DNA of 64,000 nt from Sva-07 sp963728195 (GTDB lineage Bacteria > Actinomycetota > Acidimicrobiia > Acidimicrobiales > Ilumatobacteraceae), in assembly GCA_963728195.1 (NCBI GenBank), contig CAVSIX010000017.1, forward strand, positions 186,001 through 250,000. Reading direction: 5' to 3'. Every line of letters begins with the position of its first letter. Within the stretch, counting starts at the first letter, position 1. Positions 11,503-18,423 of the stretch are shown piece by piece. Made by a program: the position numbers and the translations under genes. Under the pieces are notes generated by a model. It was not told the origin of the DNA. It did no database searches and was given only the letters and a program-made list of their open reading frames with translations.

Positions 11503-12398
11503 TGCTGGGTGTCAGTCGACTCAGCGGCTTCGTCGGCGGCGGCGTGTGTGGCGTCGACGGTCGAGGGCGCGGCGGACGTATTGAGCAGCGGCACCGTGAG
11601 CGCCGACGGGATGGCCTGATCGCCGTCCCAACGCTGCAGGAGGTCGCGCCATGCTTCGATCTGGCGGTACCGCAGCAAGGTGTCGCCATCGACGCCGTCG
11701 AGCAGTGACGCCATCGCGGCGTCGTTCTCGAGTCGTGCCCGACGGACCTTCGCCACTGCCTGCTCCCGTTCGAGTTCCGCGTCAGCACGAACGATCGCCT
11801 GGATCACGTCATCGGTCTCGCCCAGATCGATGCCGCGCAGCGTGAAACCCTTCAGCTCGAACCCGATCGCGCCGAGTGCGTCACCGAGCGCCTCGCCGAG
11901 GCGCCGTTCGAGTGCGGTGAACCCGTCGCCGTAGGCGTCCGAGGCGGAGATGTCGACGGCGCGCAGTGCGGTCAGCACCGTGCTTCGGCTGGCGTCGCGC
12001 AGCACCGGCCAGAGCCCCTCGGGACCGTACTGGTCGTGGACGTCTCGGAGTTTCGTGATGTCGAGCTGGCACCGCACGGTGTAGCTGACGTGGGCGACCG
12101 CCCGGTCGCCGAGGTGCACCGGCAACGGCTCGTCGAGGTATTCGACGCGGGGGTCGCCGACCGTTCCGCCACCGACCACCAGCGCCAGCTCGCGCGAGGG
12201 GTACGTCTGGACCATCACCTTGCGCCACGGGACGATGAAGTGGCGCCCCGGCGGAAGCGCTCGTCCGGTGGCTCGTCCACGTTTGAGCAAGAGGGCGATC
12301 GTGCCGGGATCGACGCTGATCGACGTCTCCAACAGCACGACCCCCACGATCGCGATCGGCAGCAGGACCGCGATGATCACCGCGATGAGGACCGTCAT
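11499..12398 (-). CDS. SPFH/Band 7 (stomatin/prohibitin-like) membrane protein
   Basis: A 299-residue protein with one N-terminal membrane anchor (residues 1-25), then the SPFH/Band 7 fold. Seen segments include GTIALLLKRGRATGRALPPGRHFIVPWR, a Band 7 beginning, and GFELKGFTLRGIDLGETDDVIQAI followed by a helical AELEREQAVAKVRRARLENDAA region typical of the flotillin/stomatin tail. Such proteins oligomerise and organise membrane microdomains or control membrane proteases; no NfeD partner is seen here. It is coupled to the three-helix protein downstream by an ATGA overlap. A dyad at 12440-12461 lies in its upstream region. Confidence 0.85.
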   Translation of the reverse strand: MTVLIAVIIAVLLPIAIVGVVLLETSISVDPGTIALLLKRGRATGRALPPGRHFIVPWRKVMVQTYPSRELALVVGGGTVGDPRVEYLDEPLPVHLGDRAVAHVSYTVRCQLDITKLRDVHDQYGPEGLWPVLRDASRSTVLTALRAVDISASDAYGDGFTALERRLGEALGDALGAIGFELKGFTLRGIDLGETDDVIQAIVRADAELEREQAVAKVRRARLENDAAMASLLDGVDGDTLLRYRQIEAWRDLLQRWDGDQAIPSALTVPLLNTSAAPSTVDATHAAADEAAESTDTQQ

Positions 12399-12439
12399 CA
12401 GCGCCTCCTCGGGATCGCGTGGAGAGCTGTGTCGCGCGC

Positions 12440-12461
12440 TGTGACCATAGGGATGGTCACA
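12440..12461. promoter_or_regulatory. Perfect 8-bp dyad upstream of the SPFH gene
   Basis: TGTGACCA and TGGTCACA form perfect inverted repeats separated by TAGGGA. The site lies 42 nt upstream of the SPFH start and 55 nt downstream of the small lipoprotein gene, all on the minus strand. It could be an operator or the terminator hairpin of the lipoprotein gene. It is not a standard CRP box, because the half-sites TGTGA and TCACA are 12 nt apart rather than 6. Confidence 0.5.
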
Positions 12462-12516
12462 GTAGCGGGCACGGTGCGTGCCACGTCGAGTGGCGGTGGG
12501 GCCGGCCCGGCCCGGG

Positions 12517-12789
12517 TCAGTCGTTCGGGTTCGTCTGGTTGCCGACGGGGCCCGGCTCGTCGAGGTCGAAGCCCTGGTTGTTGCGCTCGTCGGTCTCGGT
12601 GTTGTCGCCGAAGTCGGACACGCTCGGGTCGTAGGGTACGTCGGGGTCGGACTGGAGTTCGTCGACCAGTGTGGTGTCGGTGCCGCCGTCGTCGCCGTCG
12701 TCGCAAGCGCTCATACCGAGCACGGACACGAGCCCCAGGGCCACGAGCGTGCCGACGCGGGAGCGGGTCGAGGTCTTCGAGCTGATCAT
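12517..12789 (-). CDS. Small acidic lipoprotein, 90 residues
   Basis: A short secreted protein of unknown function. It has a positively charged N-terminus (MISSKTSTRSR), a hydrophobic stretch and a lipobox ending LGMSAC near residue 28, so the mature protein begins with a lipidated Cys followed by DDGDDGGTD. The remainder is Asp/Asn/Pro-rich and probably disordered. A similar but not identical small lipoprotein lies directly upstream (12864-13094), with the same arrangement of lipobox plus acidic tail. No enzymatic motif is present. A GC-rich self-complementary stretch follows the stop near 12495-12510. Confidence 0.75.
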   Translation of the reverse strand: MISSKTSTRSRVGTLVALGLVSVLGMSACDDGDDGGTDTTLVDELQSDPDVPYDPSVSDFGDNTETDERNNQGFDLDEPGPVGNQTNPND

Positions 12790-12863
12790 GCCACGGACCT
12801 ACCCGGTCGCCGGGACCGTGAATCCGGCGACCGGGTCGGCGTCATCCGAGCCCGGTGTTCGGC

Positions 12864-13094
12864 TCAGCCGTCGGTGGTCTCGCTCTCGACCTCGCCCGCA
12901 ATCGAGTTCGTGACGTCTTCGACATCCTCTCCAACGTCGTCGACGCCCTCTTCGACGTCGTCGACCGGATTGTCGACTTCGATGTTGCCGTCGTTGTCAT
13001 CGTCATCGCAGGCAACGGCGCCGAGCGAGAGCAGGGCGACGGCGGATGCGGCGGCGACCCGACGGGGGATGTTGGGGGTTCGTGTGTTGATCAT
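12864..13094 (-). CDS. Small Asp-rich lipoprotein, 76 residues
   Basis: Signal peptide with a lipobox (LLSLGAVAC) then a run of acidic residues (DDDDNDGNIEVDN) and repeats of a VDDVEEGVDDVGEDV type. The whole mature chain is about 47 residues and strongly negative. Function unknown. A surface-exposed acidic lipopeptide could bind cations or act as a spacer, but this is speculation. It appears to be a sibling of the 12517-12789 gene and lies 9 nt downstream of otsA on the same strand, so it is probably co-transcribed with it. Confidence 0.72.
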   Translation of the reverse strand: MINTRTPNIPRRVAAASAVALLSLGAVACDDDDNDGNIEVDNPVDDVEEGVDDVGEDVEDVTNSIAGEVESETTDG

Positions 13095-13103
13095 CCGACA
13101 CGA

Positions 13104-14483
13104 CTACCCAGCGGAGCGATCGAGCGAAACATGCGCATCGAGCAGGTTCCGCTCGAAATCACCGGCCCAGTCCTGCGATGTCCAGGCCCTGACCGCATCG
13201 GCGCGCCGTCGGGCCATGTTCCGGCGAGTCGACGGATCGAGCGTGACCGCTCGGGCGATGCCATCGGTGATCGAGGCAGGGTCGGAACCGTCGACGAGCA
13301 CGGATGCGGCGCCCAGTTCTGCAGCGGCACCGGCACGCTCGGAGAGCACCAGCACGCCGGCGCGTGGTTCGTTGAGGAGCGAGAACTCCTTGGCGACCAG
13401 GTTCATCCCGTCGCGTGTCGGCGTCACCAGCGCGACGTCCGCCGCTGCGAGGAGTGCCGCCACGTTCCGGCGGTCACTTCCCTCGGTCACCAGCCGCAAC
13501 GCCGGAGTACCGTCGGAGCGCAACCAGTTGGAGGCGACGTCGTGCGCACGCCGTTCCACGGCCAGGCGTAGATCCCGATACGCACCCAGGCCGGAACGGC
13601 TCGGCTGTGCGATCTGGACGATCTCCACGTCGTCGGGTCGGATGCATCCGTGCCGGAATGCGCGATCGACGGCGTCGAGGCGCTGCAGCAGTGCCTTGGT
13701 GTGATCGATCCGGTCGACGCCGACCAGCAGCAGTCGGGCGCCCAACCGTGCGCGCATGCGCTCGACGAGCGTGAGCGTGGCGCGCTCGCGGCCGAGCGCA
13801 GCGAGTTCGACCGGATCGACCGACACGGGTGACACGATCGTGCCTCCAGAACGGCGGCCGCAGAGCGTCGTCAGCTCCTGCTCGTCGGCAGCGGTCTGCA
13901 CGCCGATCAACGCCGGTGCCTCCAGCGCATCGGCGAGGGCGGACCCAACCGGGAGATCGGCGAGCGCAGCGGCGTCGATCGGGGTGTGCAACGACAAGCC
14001 GACGACCAGGTCGGCGCGAGCGACCGACAAGAGCTCGGCGACGAGCAGGAGCTGATAGTCGTGGACCCACACGACGTCGCCGTGGGCAGCGGTGTCGGCG
14101 ACGACCTCGGCGAACCGTTCGTTGTGGGATCGGTAGGCGTCCCACCATCCCGTGCGCCACCTGATCCGGTCGGTCAGTCCGTGCAGCGCCGGCCACAGAC
14201 ACGAGTTCGACATCCCGTTCACGGCACGCTCTGCGAGACTCGGTTCGATCGGGACCTGCCGGATCGGCCCGTGGGGCCACGCCGGGGGTGCCTCCGAGAC
14301 GTCTCCGAGCGACGCCGACGACCCGATCCACGTCACGGGATGTCGGCGCGCGTACGACTCGAGGGCCGTCACGAGGCCGCCGGGAGCGCGTCCCCAACCT
14401 GCCGATGGAGACCAGGTGACCGGGAGCCGATTCGCAACCACGTGGACCGCGGGACGAGACGGAAGGAGCGCACTGGCCGGCAT
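13104..14483 (-). CDS. otsA: Trehalose-6-phosphate synthase (GT20)
   Basis: Transfers glucose from a nucleotide sugar to glucose-6-phosphate, giving trehalose-6-phosphate, an osmoprotectant precursor. The 459-residue GT-B protein shows the family landmarks: VVANRLPV at the N-terminus, the GGLVTAL glycine loop, VWVHDYQLLLV, SLHTPID, VDRIDHTKALLQRL and the nucleotide-sugar motif TPTRDGMNLVAKEF. I chose ATG 14483; a TTG at 14519 would add 12 residues and overlap the upstream regulator stop. No otsB phosphatase gene is next to it. Its location behind the Mrp antiporter operon on the same strand suggests a shared role in salt or osmotic adaptation. Confidence 0.9.
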   Translation of the reverse strand: MPASALLPSRPAVHVVANRLPVTWSPSAGWGRAPGGLVTALESYARRHPVTWIGSSASLGDVSEAPPAWPHGPIRQVPIEPSLAERAVNGMSNSCLWPALHGLTDRIRWRTGWWDAYRSHNERFAEVVADTAAHGDVVWVHDYQLLLVAELLSVARADLVVGLSLHTPIDAAALADLPVGSALADALEAPALIGVQTAADEQELTTLCGRRSGGTIVSPVSVDPVELAALGRERATLTLVERMRARLGARLLLVGVDRIDHTKALLQRLDAVDRAFRHGCIRPDDVEIVQIAQPSRSGLGAYRDLRLAVERRAHDVASNWLRSDGTPALRLVTEGSDRRNVAALLAAADVALVTPTRDGMNLVAKEFSLLNEPRAGVLVLSERAGAAAELGAASVLVDGSDPASITDGIARAVTLDPSTRRNMARRRADAVRAWTSQDWAGDFERNLLDAHVSLDRSAG

Positions 14484-14515
14484 GACGCCGGTCTGATACC
14501 CCGCGGGGGATGTTC

Positions 14516-14875
14516 TCAATCGTGGAGCATGTCGAGCAGCTCACCGACGGTGTGCTGGCCCTCCAGGGGGTGGCGCAGCGGCGTACGGTCGATGATCTCG
14601 TAGTGGTTGCGACGTCCCACCTTCTCGCGGCGCAAGTAGCCGGCGTGCTCGAGATCGTCGAGGATGCGCTGGACTGCGCCCGGGGTGATGCCGACGACGT
14701 AGCTCAGGTCGCGCTGGCGGAGATCGGGGTCACGGCTCAACGCCACCATCACGTGGGCGTGGTTCGTGAGAAACGTCCACGACGGCAGATCCGGTTTCGG
14801 CTCGATCAACGACACACGCCCATCATAGGTATCCGAAGATGCCTCTTGCCCGGGGTTGGTCTTCAACACCGGCAT
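14516..14875 (-). CDS. Winged-helix transcriptional regulator (MarR/ArsR-like)
   Basis: A small HTH protein of 119 residues. The segment LTNHAHVMVALSRDPDLRQRDLSYVVGITPGAVQRILDDLEHAGYLRREKVGRRNHYEII is a clear winged helix: helix-turn-helix with recognition helix near TPGAVQRILDDLE and the wing at REKVGRRNHY. Start is uncertain. ATG 14875 has GAGAGGG just before it; a GTG at the RVSLIEP position would remove about 21 residues of low-complexity N-terminus. It lies 37 nt after mnhG and in front of otsA, so it may regulate one or both. The ligand is not evident. Confidence 0.8.
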   Translation of the reverse strand: MPVLKTNPGQEASSDTYDGRVSLIEPKPDLPSWTFLTNHAHVMVALSRDPDLRQRDLSYVVGITPGAVQRILDDLEHAGYLRREKVGRRNHYEIIDRTPLRHPLEGQHTVGELLDMLHD

Positions 14876-14912
14876 TCCCTCTCGGAGGTCGCCATCGCGG
14901 TCCCCCGACGGC

Positions 14913-15260
14913 TCATTCCCCCGAGCGCCGGTCGTGCTCGGCGAGCTCACGTTCGGCATCGGCGAGGTCGTCGATGCGCAGATGGTCCGAGATCGTCGTG
15001 CGATGCGTGGCACGGAACAACAGGTGCGTGCTCGCCGGCAGCGTGAGCAGCAGGGCGGCGGCGACGATCACCAGCCCGGCGGCGCCTCGGATCCCCACCT
15101 CGATCCCCGCACCCAGCGCGACGAGCAGGAATGCGATCGGGCTGGCCTTGCCGGCTGCGTGGAACCGCGCATACGGCGTGCGGAAGGTGAGCAGGCCGAT
15201 GCCGGCGAGCAGTGCGACGAACGCACCGAGCACGACGAGTGCGGAGGCGACGACGTTCAC
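14913..15260 (-). CDS. mnhG: Mrp Na+/H+ antiporter subunit G
   Basis: A 115-residue small membrane subunit of the multisubunit Mrp antiporter (PhaG/MnhG family), with three hydrophobic segments and the conserved TFRTPYARFHAAGKAS stretch. The C-terminus carries a charged cytoplasmic tail. It starts at a GTG that overlaps the mnhF stop by 4 nt (GTGA), and is the last gene of the operon. The GTG is preferred because the open frame upstream is only an alternate reading of mnhF/E. Confidence 0.9.
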   Translation of the reverse strand: MNVVASALVVLGAFVALLAGIGLLTFRTPYARFHAAGKASPIAFLLVALGAGIEVGIRGAAGLVIVAAALLLTLPASTHLLFRATHRTTISDHLRIDDLADAERELAEHDRRSGE

Positions 15261-15514
15261 GGGCGCCCCGTCGTTTCGATGAACCGGCTGAGCACGACCG
15301 TGGCCGTGAACGCCACGATGGCGATGACCACCAGCACGCCGATGTAGAGCGTGTCGCCGGTCTCGGCGACACGAGTGCCGATCGCACCCATCAAGGCCAC
15401 GAGGGCAGCGTCGAGGGAGATCACCCGATCGGCGAGCGATGGACCGCGGACCAGACGGATCCCCGCGAGGATCCCGGCGACCAGAAAGACGCCGACGGCG
15501 ATGTCCGCCATCAT
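15257..15514 (-). CDS. mnhF: Mrp Na+/H+ antiporter subunit F
   Basis: An 85-residue subunit with three transmembrane helices. The segment GIRLVRGPSLADRVISLDA is the characteristic MnhF/PhaF sequence, in which the RGPS-ADR motif is conserved. Two adjacent ATG codons (15514 and 15511) are possible starts; either overlaps the mnhE stop. Small subunits E, F and G are required for assembly of the antiporter rather than forming the main ion path. Confidence 0.92.
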   Translation of the reverse strand: MMADIAVGVFLVAGILAGIRLVRGPSLADRVISLDAALVALMGAIGTRVAETGDTLYIGVLVVIAIVAFTATVVLSRFIETTGRP

Positions 15515-16074
15515 GACGCCGCCTCGTCGATCGGCAGTGCCCGACAGGCGAGCTGGGCGAGCTGGCGGACGTGTTGTTCGATCTCGGGCGCCTTGTCTGC
15601 GTGGAGCAGGTGGAGGTACAAGCGCCCGGTGTCGTCGTCACCGTCGATCACGGCCGTGCCCGGCGTGACGGTGATCGCGATCACCAGCATCAAGAAGTGC
15701 GCCCTCGCTCCGATGTCGGTGTCGACGGCGATGATCGCCTCGTCGGTGTGGTCGGTGGGCGTCAGGATCTCCCATGCGACGTGCACGGTCGACACGACCA
15801 GGTCGACGAGCACGAGCCAGGTGAAGTGCAGCAGCGGAAGGACGCGCATGCGTCCGGCACCGGGATCGACGCCTGCGAACAGGGTCGCCCCGAACGCGAC
15901 GAGCGTGCCGGAGACGAGGTTGGCGATCGTCACCGAGCCCCAGAGCGCACACCATGCGGCGACGAGCAGGCCGACGGTGAACAGTCGCCGTGGCGTCGAC
16001 ATCGCCCGAAGAGCGCTCCGCAGCGACGAACGCCACGACGCTCGAGGGACCGGTCGAGGAACGGTGGCCGCCAT
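15511..16074 (-). CDS. mnhE: Mrp Na+/H+ antiporter subunit E
   Basis: A 187-residue MnhE/PhaE family protein. After a basic N-terminus it has two or three hydrophobic helices (VGLLVAAWCALWGSVTIANLVSG and LLHFTWLVLVDLVVSTVHVAWEI), then a soluble C-terminal half with VIAITVTPGTAVI, conserved in the family. The start overlaps the mnhD stop by one nucleotide (TGATG). It is part of the seven-gene translationally coupled operon. Confidence 0.9.
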   Translation of the reverse strand: MAATVPRPVPRASWRSSLRSALRAMSTPRRLFTVGLLVAAWCALWGSVTIANLVSGTLVAFGATLFAGVDPGAGRMRVLPLLHFTWLVLVDLVVSTVHVAWEILTPTDHTDEAIIAVDTDIGARAHFLMLVIAITVTPGTAVIDGDDDTGRLYLHLLHADKAPEIEQHVRQLAQLACRALPIDEAAS

Positions 16075-17579
16075 CAGTCGTCACCCTCGGCGGGAACCGA
16101 CTCGTCGAGCACGGCGGCGACGTACGGGGTCCGCGCGATCAGGTCGCCGGCCGCCTGCTCGCTCATGCGCCACAACGGACCGGCGACGACGGCGATGAAG
16201 ATCGTGCCGGCCACGGCGATCCCGGCGGCGGTCTGCATGATCGTCACCGAACGACGGCTCGACGCCGGCACCGCTGACGGCGTGACGTCGCCCCAGAAGG
16301 CGCCGAGCCAGATCTTGGTCATCGACAACAGCGTCAGGATCGAGCCGACGAGCGAGACCGCCACGATGACGTACGCACCGGAGGCGATGCCGGCATCGAC
16401 GAGTGCCAGCTTGGCGATGAACCCCGAGAACGGTGGCAGCCCGGCGAGGCTGAGCGCAGGCAGTGCGAACAGCACGGCGATCACCGGTCTGCTGGTGGCG
16501 AGTCCGCCGACCTTCTCGAGCGCGGAGGTGCCCTGGTCGTCCTCGATCAGCCCGCCGGCGAGGAACATCACGGTCTTGACCGGGATCTGATGGATCAGGA
16601 ACAGCACGGCCCCGGCCACGCCCGCCACGGTGAACAGCCCGAGTCCCATCACCATGTAGCCGATCTGGCTGACGACGTGGAACGACAAGATGCGCTTCAC
16701 GTCGTCCTGGGCCAGTGCGCCTGCGACGCCCACGATCATCGTCAGCCCGGCGATCACCAGCAGCAACGGCCCCAGCCGGTCGAGGTCCATCAGCGTGAAG
16801 AACCGGATCAGGACGTACACCCCGATCTTGGTCAGCAGTCCGGCGAACACGGCGGTGATCGTGGTCGGCGCAGTCGGATAGCTGTCGGGCAACCAGGAGA
16901 ACAGCGGGAAGATCGCCGCCTTGGTTCCGAACACGACGAGGAACCAGAGCCCGATGCCCAGCTGGGTGGCAGCGGGCAGTTCCGGAATACGTTCTGCGAG
17001 CAGCGCCATGTTGACCGTGCCGGTCGCCGCATAGACGATCGCCACACCGAAGAGGAACAACGTCGAGGCGAACAGGTTGATCACCACGTAGGTCATGCCC
17101 GAGCGCACCTGCGATTCGTGACCCTGATGGGTGAGCAAGACGTAACTCGCGACGAGGATCAGCTCGAACGCCACGAACAGGGTGAAGAGGTCGCCGGTGA
17201 GGATCGCCAGGCTGACACCGCCTGCCAGCACCAGCAGGATGGGACTGACGACCGATGGATCGGCACCGGACGGCGTCCGTCGCTGGCCGATGGCGAACAA
17301 CTCGACCACGAGAATCGTCGCCGAGGCGACGACGAGAACCAAGGCTGCGAACAGATCGGCCACCAGCACGATGCCGAGTTCGGGTACCCAGCCACCGACG
17401 CGCAGCACGACCGTGCCGTTGCGGTCGACCTCGACGAGCAGCGCCGCCGCGAGCCCCGTCACCGCGGCCATCGTCGACACGGTGACCACGTCGCGCACGT
17501 CGGCCATCCGACGCACACCGAGCACCAACGCCGACGCCAGCAACGGCAACGCCACGCAGAGGGCGACGACGGCGCTCAC
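16074..17579 (-). CDS. mnhD: Mrp Na+/H+ antiporter subunit D
   Basis: A 501-residue polytopic protein related to complex I antiporter-like subunits NuoM/NuoN. It has about 14 transmembrane helices. The proton-channel segment ATSK-like region is seen as FGTKAAIFPLFSWLPDSYPTAPTTITAVFAGLLTKIGVY, with conserved Lys and the PTA.....L.TK.G pattern. MnhA and MnhD form the two ion-translocating channels of the complex. Start is a GTG overlapping the mnhC stop by 4 nt. Confidence 0.95.
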   Translation of the reverse strand: MSAVVALCVALPLLASALVLGVRRMADVRDVVTVSTMAAVTGLAAALLVEVDRNGTVVLRVGGWVPELGIVLVADLFAALVLVVASATILVVELFAIGQRRTPSGADPSVVSPILLVLAGGVSLAILTGDLFTLFVAFELILVASYVLLTHQGHESQVRSGMTYVVINLFASTLFLFGVAIVYAATGTVNMALLAERIPELPAATQLGIGLWFLVVFGTKAAIFPLFSWLPDSYPTAPTTITAVFAGLLTKIGVYVLIRFFTLMDLDRLGPLLLVIAGLTMIVGVAGALAQDDVKRILSFHVVSQIGYMVMGLGLFTVAGVAGAVLFLIHQIPVKTVMFLAGGLIEDDQGTSALEKVGGLATSRPVIAVLFALPALSLAGLPPFSGFIAKLALVDAGIASGAYVIVAVSLVGSILTLLSMTKIWLGAFWGDVTPSAVPASSRRSVTIMQTAAGIAVAGTIFIAVVAGPLWRMSEQAAGDLIARTPYVAAVLDESVPAEGDD

Positions 17580-17998
17580 GATCCACCCTCGGGGTTGTCG
17601 TGCAGCGTCTCGAGTTCACGGGTTTCGTCGAGCACGGCTTCGCGCGCTTGCTGCGTCGTCGCGATGCGCCGGTCCTCGACGTCGTCCTCGACGAGGTCGT
17701 CGCCCGAGATCTCCTGCTGGCGCCGGGCGAGGGCCAGGACGAACAGCGTGAGCCCGAACGAGATCACGATCGCAGTGAGCGCCAGCGCCTGTGGCAAGGG
17801 ATTGACCGCGTCCGGTGCCGGTTCGCCGTCGATGATCGGGGGCGATCCGGCGCGGCCGCCCGACGCCAGGAGCGCCAGCACCGCAGCATGGCCGAGCAGG
17901 GCGAAGCCGAGCACGATCCGGCTCAACGAACGCGATGTCACCAGGAACGTTCCGGTGGCCACCAGTCCGGCGACGGCGAAGATCATGGCGAGGCTCAT
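17576..17998 (-). CDS. mnhC: Mrp Na+/H+ antiporter subunit C
   Basis: A 140-residue NuoK-like subunit with three transmembrane helices. The family features are the VTSRSLSRIVLGFALLGHAAVL stretch and DPLPQALALTAIVIS, seen here as VNPLPQALALTAIVISFG. The C-terminal 35 residues form an acidic soluble tail (EISGDDLVEDDVEDRR). I chose ATG 17998, which overlaps the mnhB stop, over an upstream frame extension that has no membrane features. Confidence 0.92.
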   Translation of the reverse strand: MSLAMIFAVAGLVATGTFLVTSRSLSRIVLGFALLGHAAVLALLASGGRAGSPPIIDGEPAPDAVNPLPQALALTAIVISFGLTLFVLALARRQQEISGDDLVEDDVEDRRIATTQQAREAVLDETRELETLHDNPEGGS

Positions 17999-18423
17999 GT
18001 GCGGCGCCGATCGACGAGCGAGGCGGCGTCGAGCGCATCGAGCAGGGCGATCACCAGGCCGACGACGATCGCGACGACGCCGAGATCGAACAGCAGGGCC
18101 GAGCCCGTCTTGATCGTGCCCAACACCGGCACCTCCCACGTGACGACCACCTGGTCGAGCAGCGGTTCGCCCCAGAACATCGGTGCGATCGCCACGAGTC
18201 CGGCGATCACGCCTCCGGCCGAGAGCCAGACCGTGGCGTGCTGCGGTTGCTGGATGCCGGCGAGTGTGCGCAGCACGACGATCGCACCGACCATGAGCCC
18301 GGCCGCGAACCCGCCGCCCGGCTCGTTGTGGCCGACGAACAGCACGTAGGTCGCAACGACGAGGGCGATCGGCGTGATCGCCTGGACGGCGAGCGACACG
18401 ATGGGCGAGGTGCGAGCGATCAC
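17995..18423 (-). CDS. mnhB: Mrp Na+/H+ antiporter subunit B
   Basis: A 142-residue MnhB-domain protein with four transmembrane segments. The motif GHNEPGGGFAAGLMVG is the family hallmark (GHNxPGGGF). It starts at GTG 18423, overlapping the mnhA stop by 4 nt; the longer open frame upstream is the shifted mnhA frame. In this operon MnhB is a separate gene rather than fused to the C-terminus of MnhA. Confidence 0.93.
   Translation of the reverse strand: MIARTSPIVSLAVQAITPIALVVATYVLFVGHNEPGGGFAAGLMVGAIVVLRTLAGIQQPQHATVWLSAGGVIAGLVAIAPMFWGEPLLDQVVVTWEVPVLGTIKTGSALLFDLGVVAIVVGLVIALLDALDAASLVDRRRT

Noticed and set aside
12440..12461. CRP-type binding site
   Set aside because: Half-sites TGTGA and TCACA are spaced 12 nt rather than 6, so the standard CRP site is not supported.
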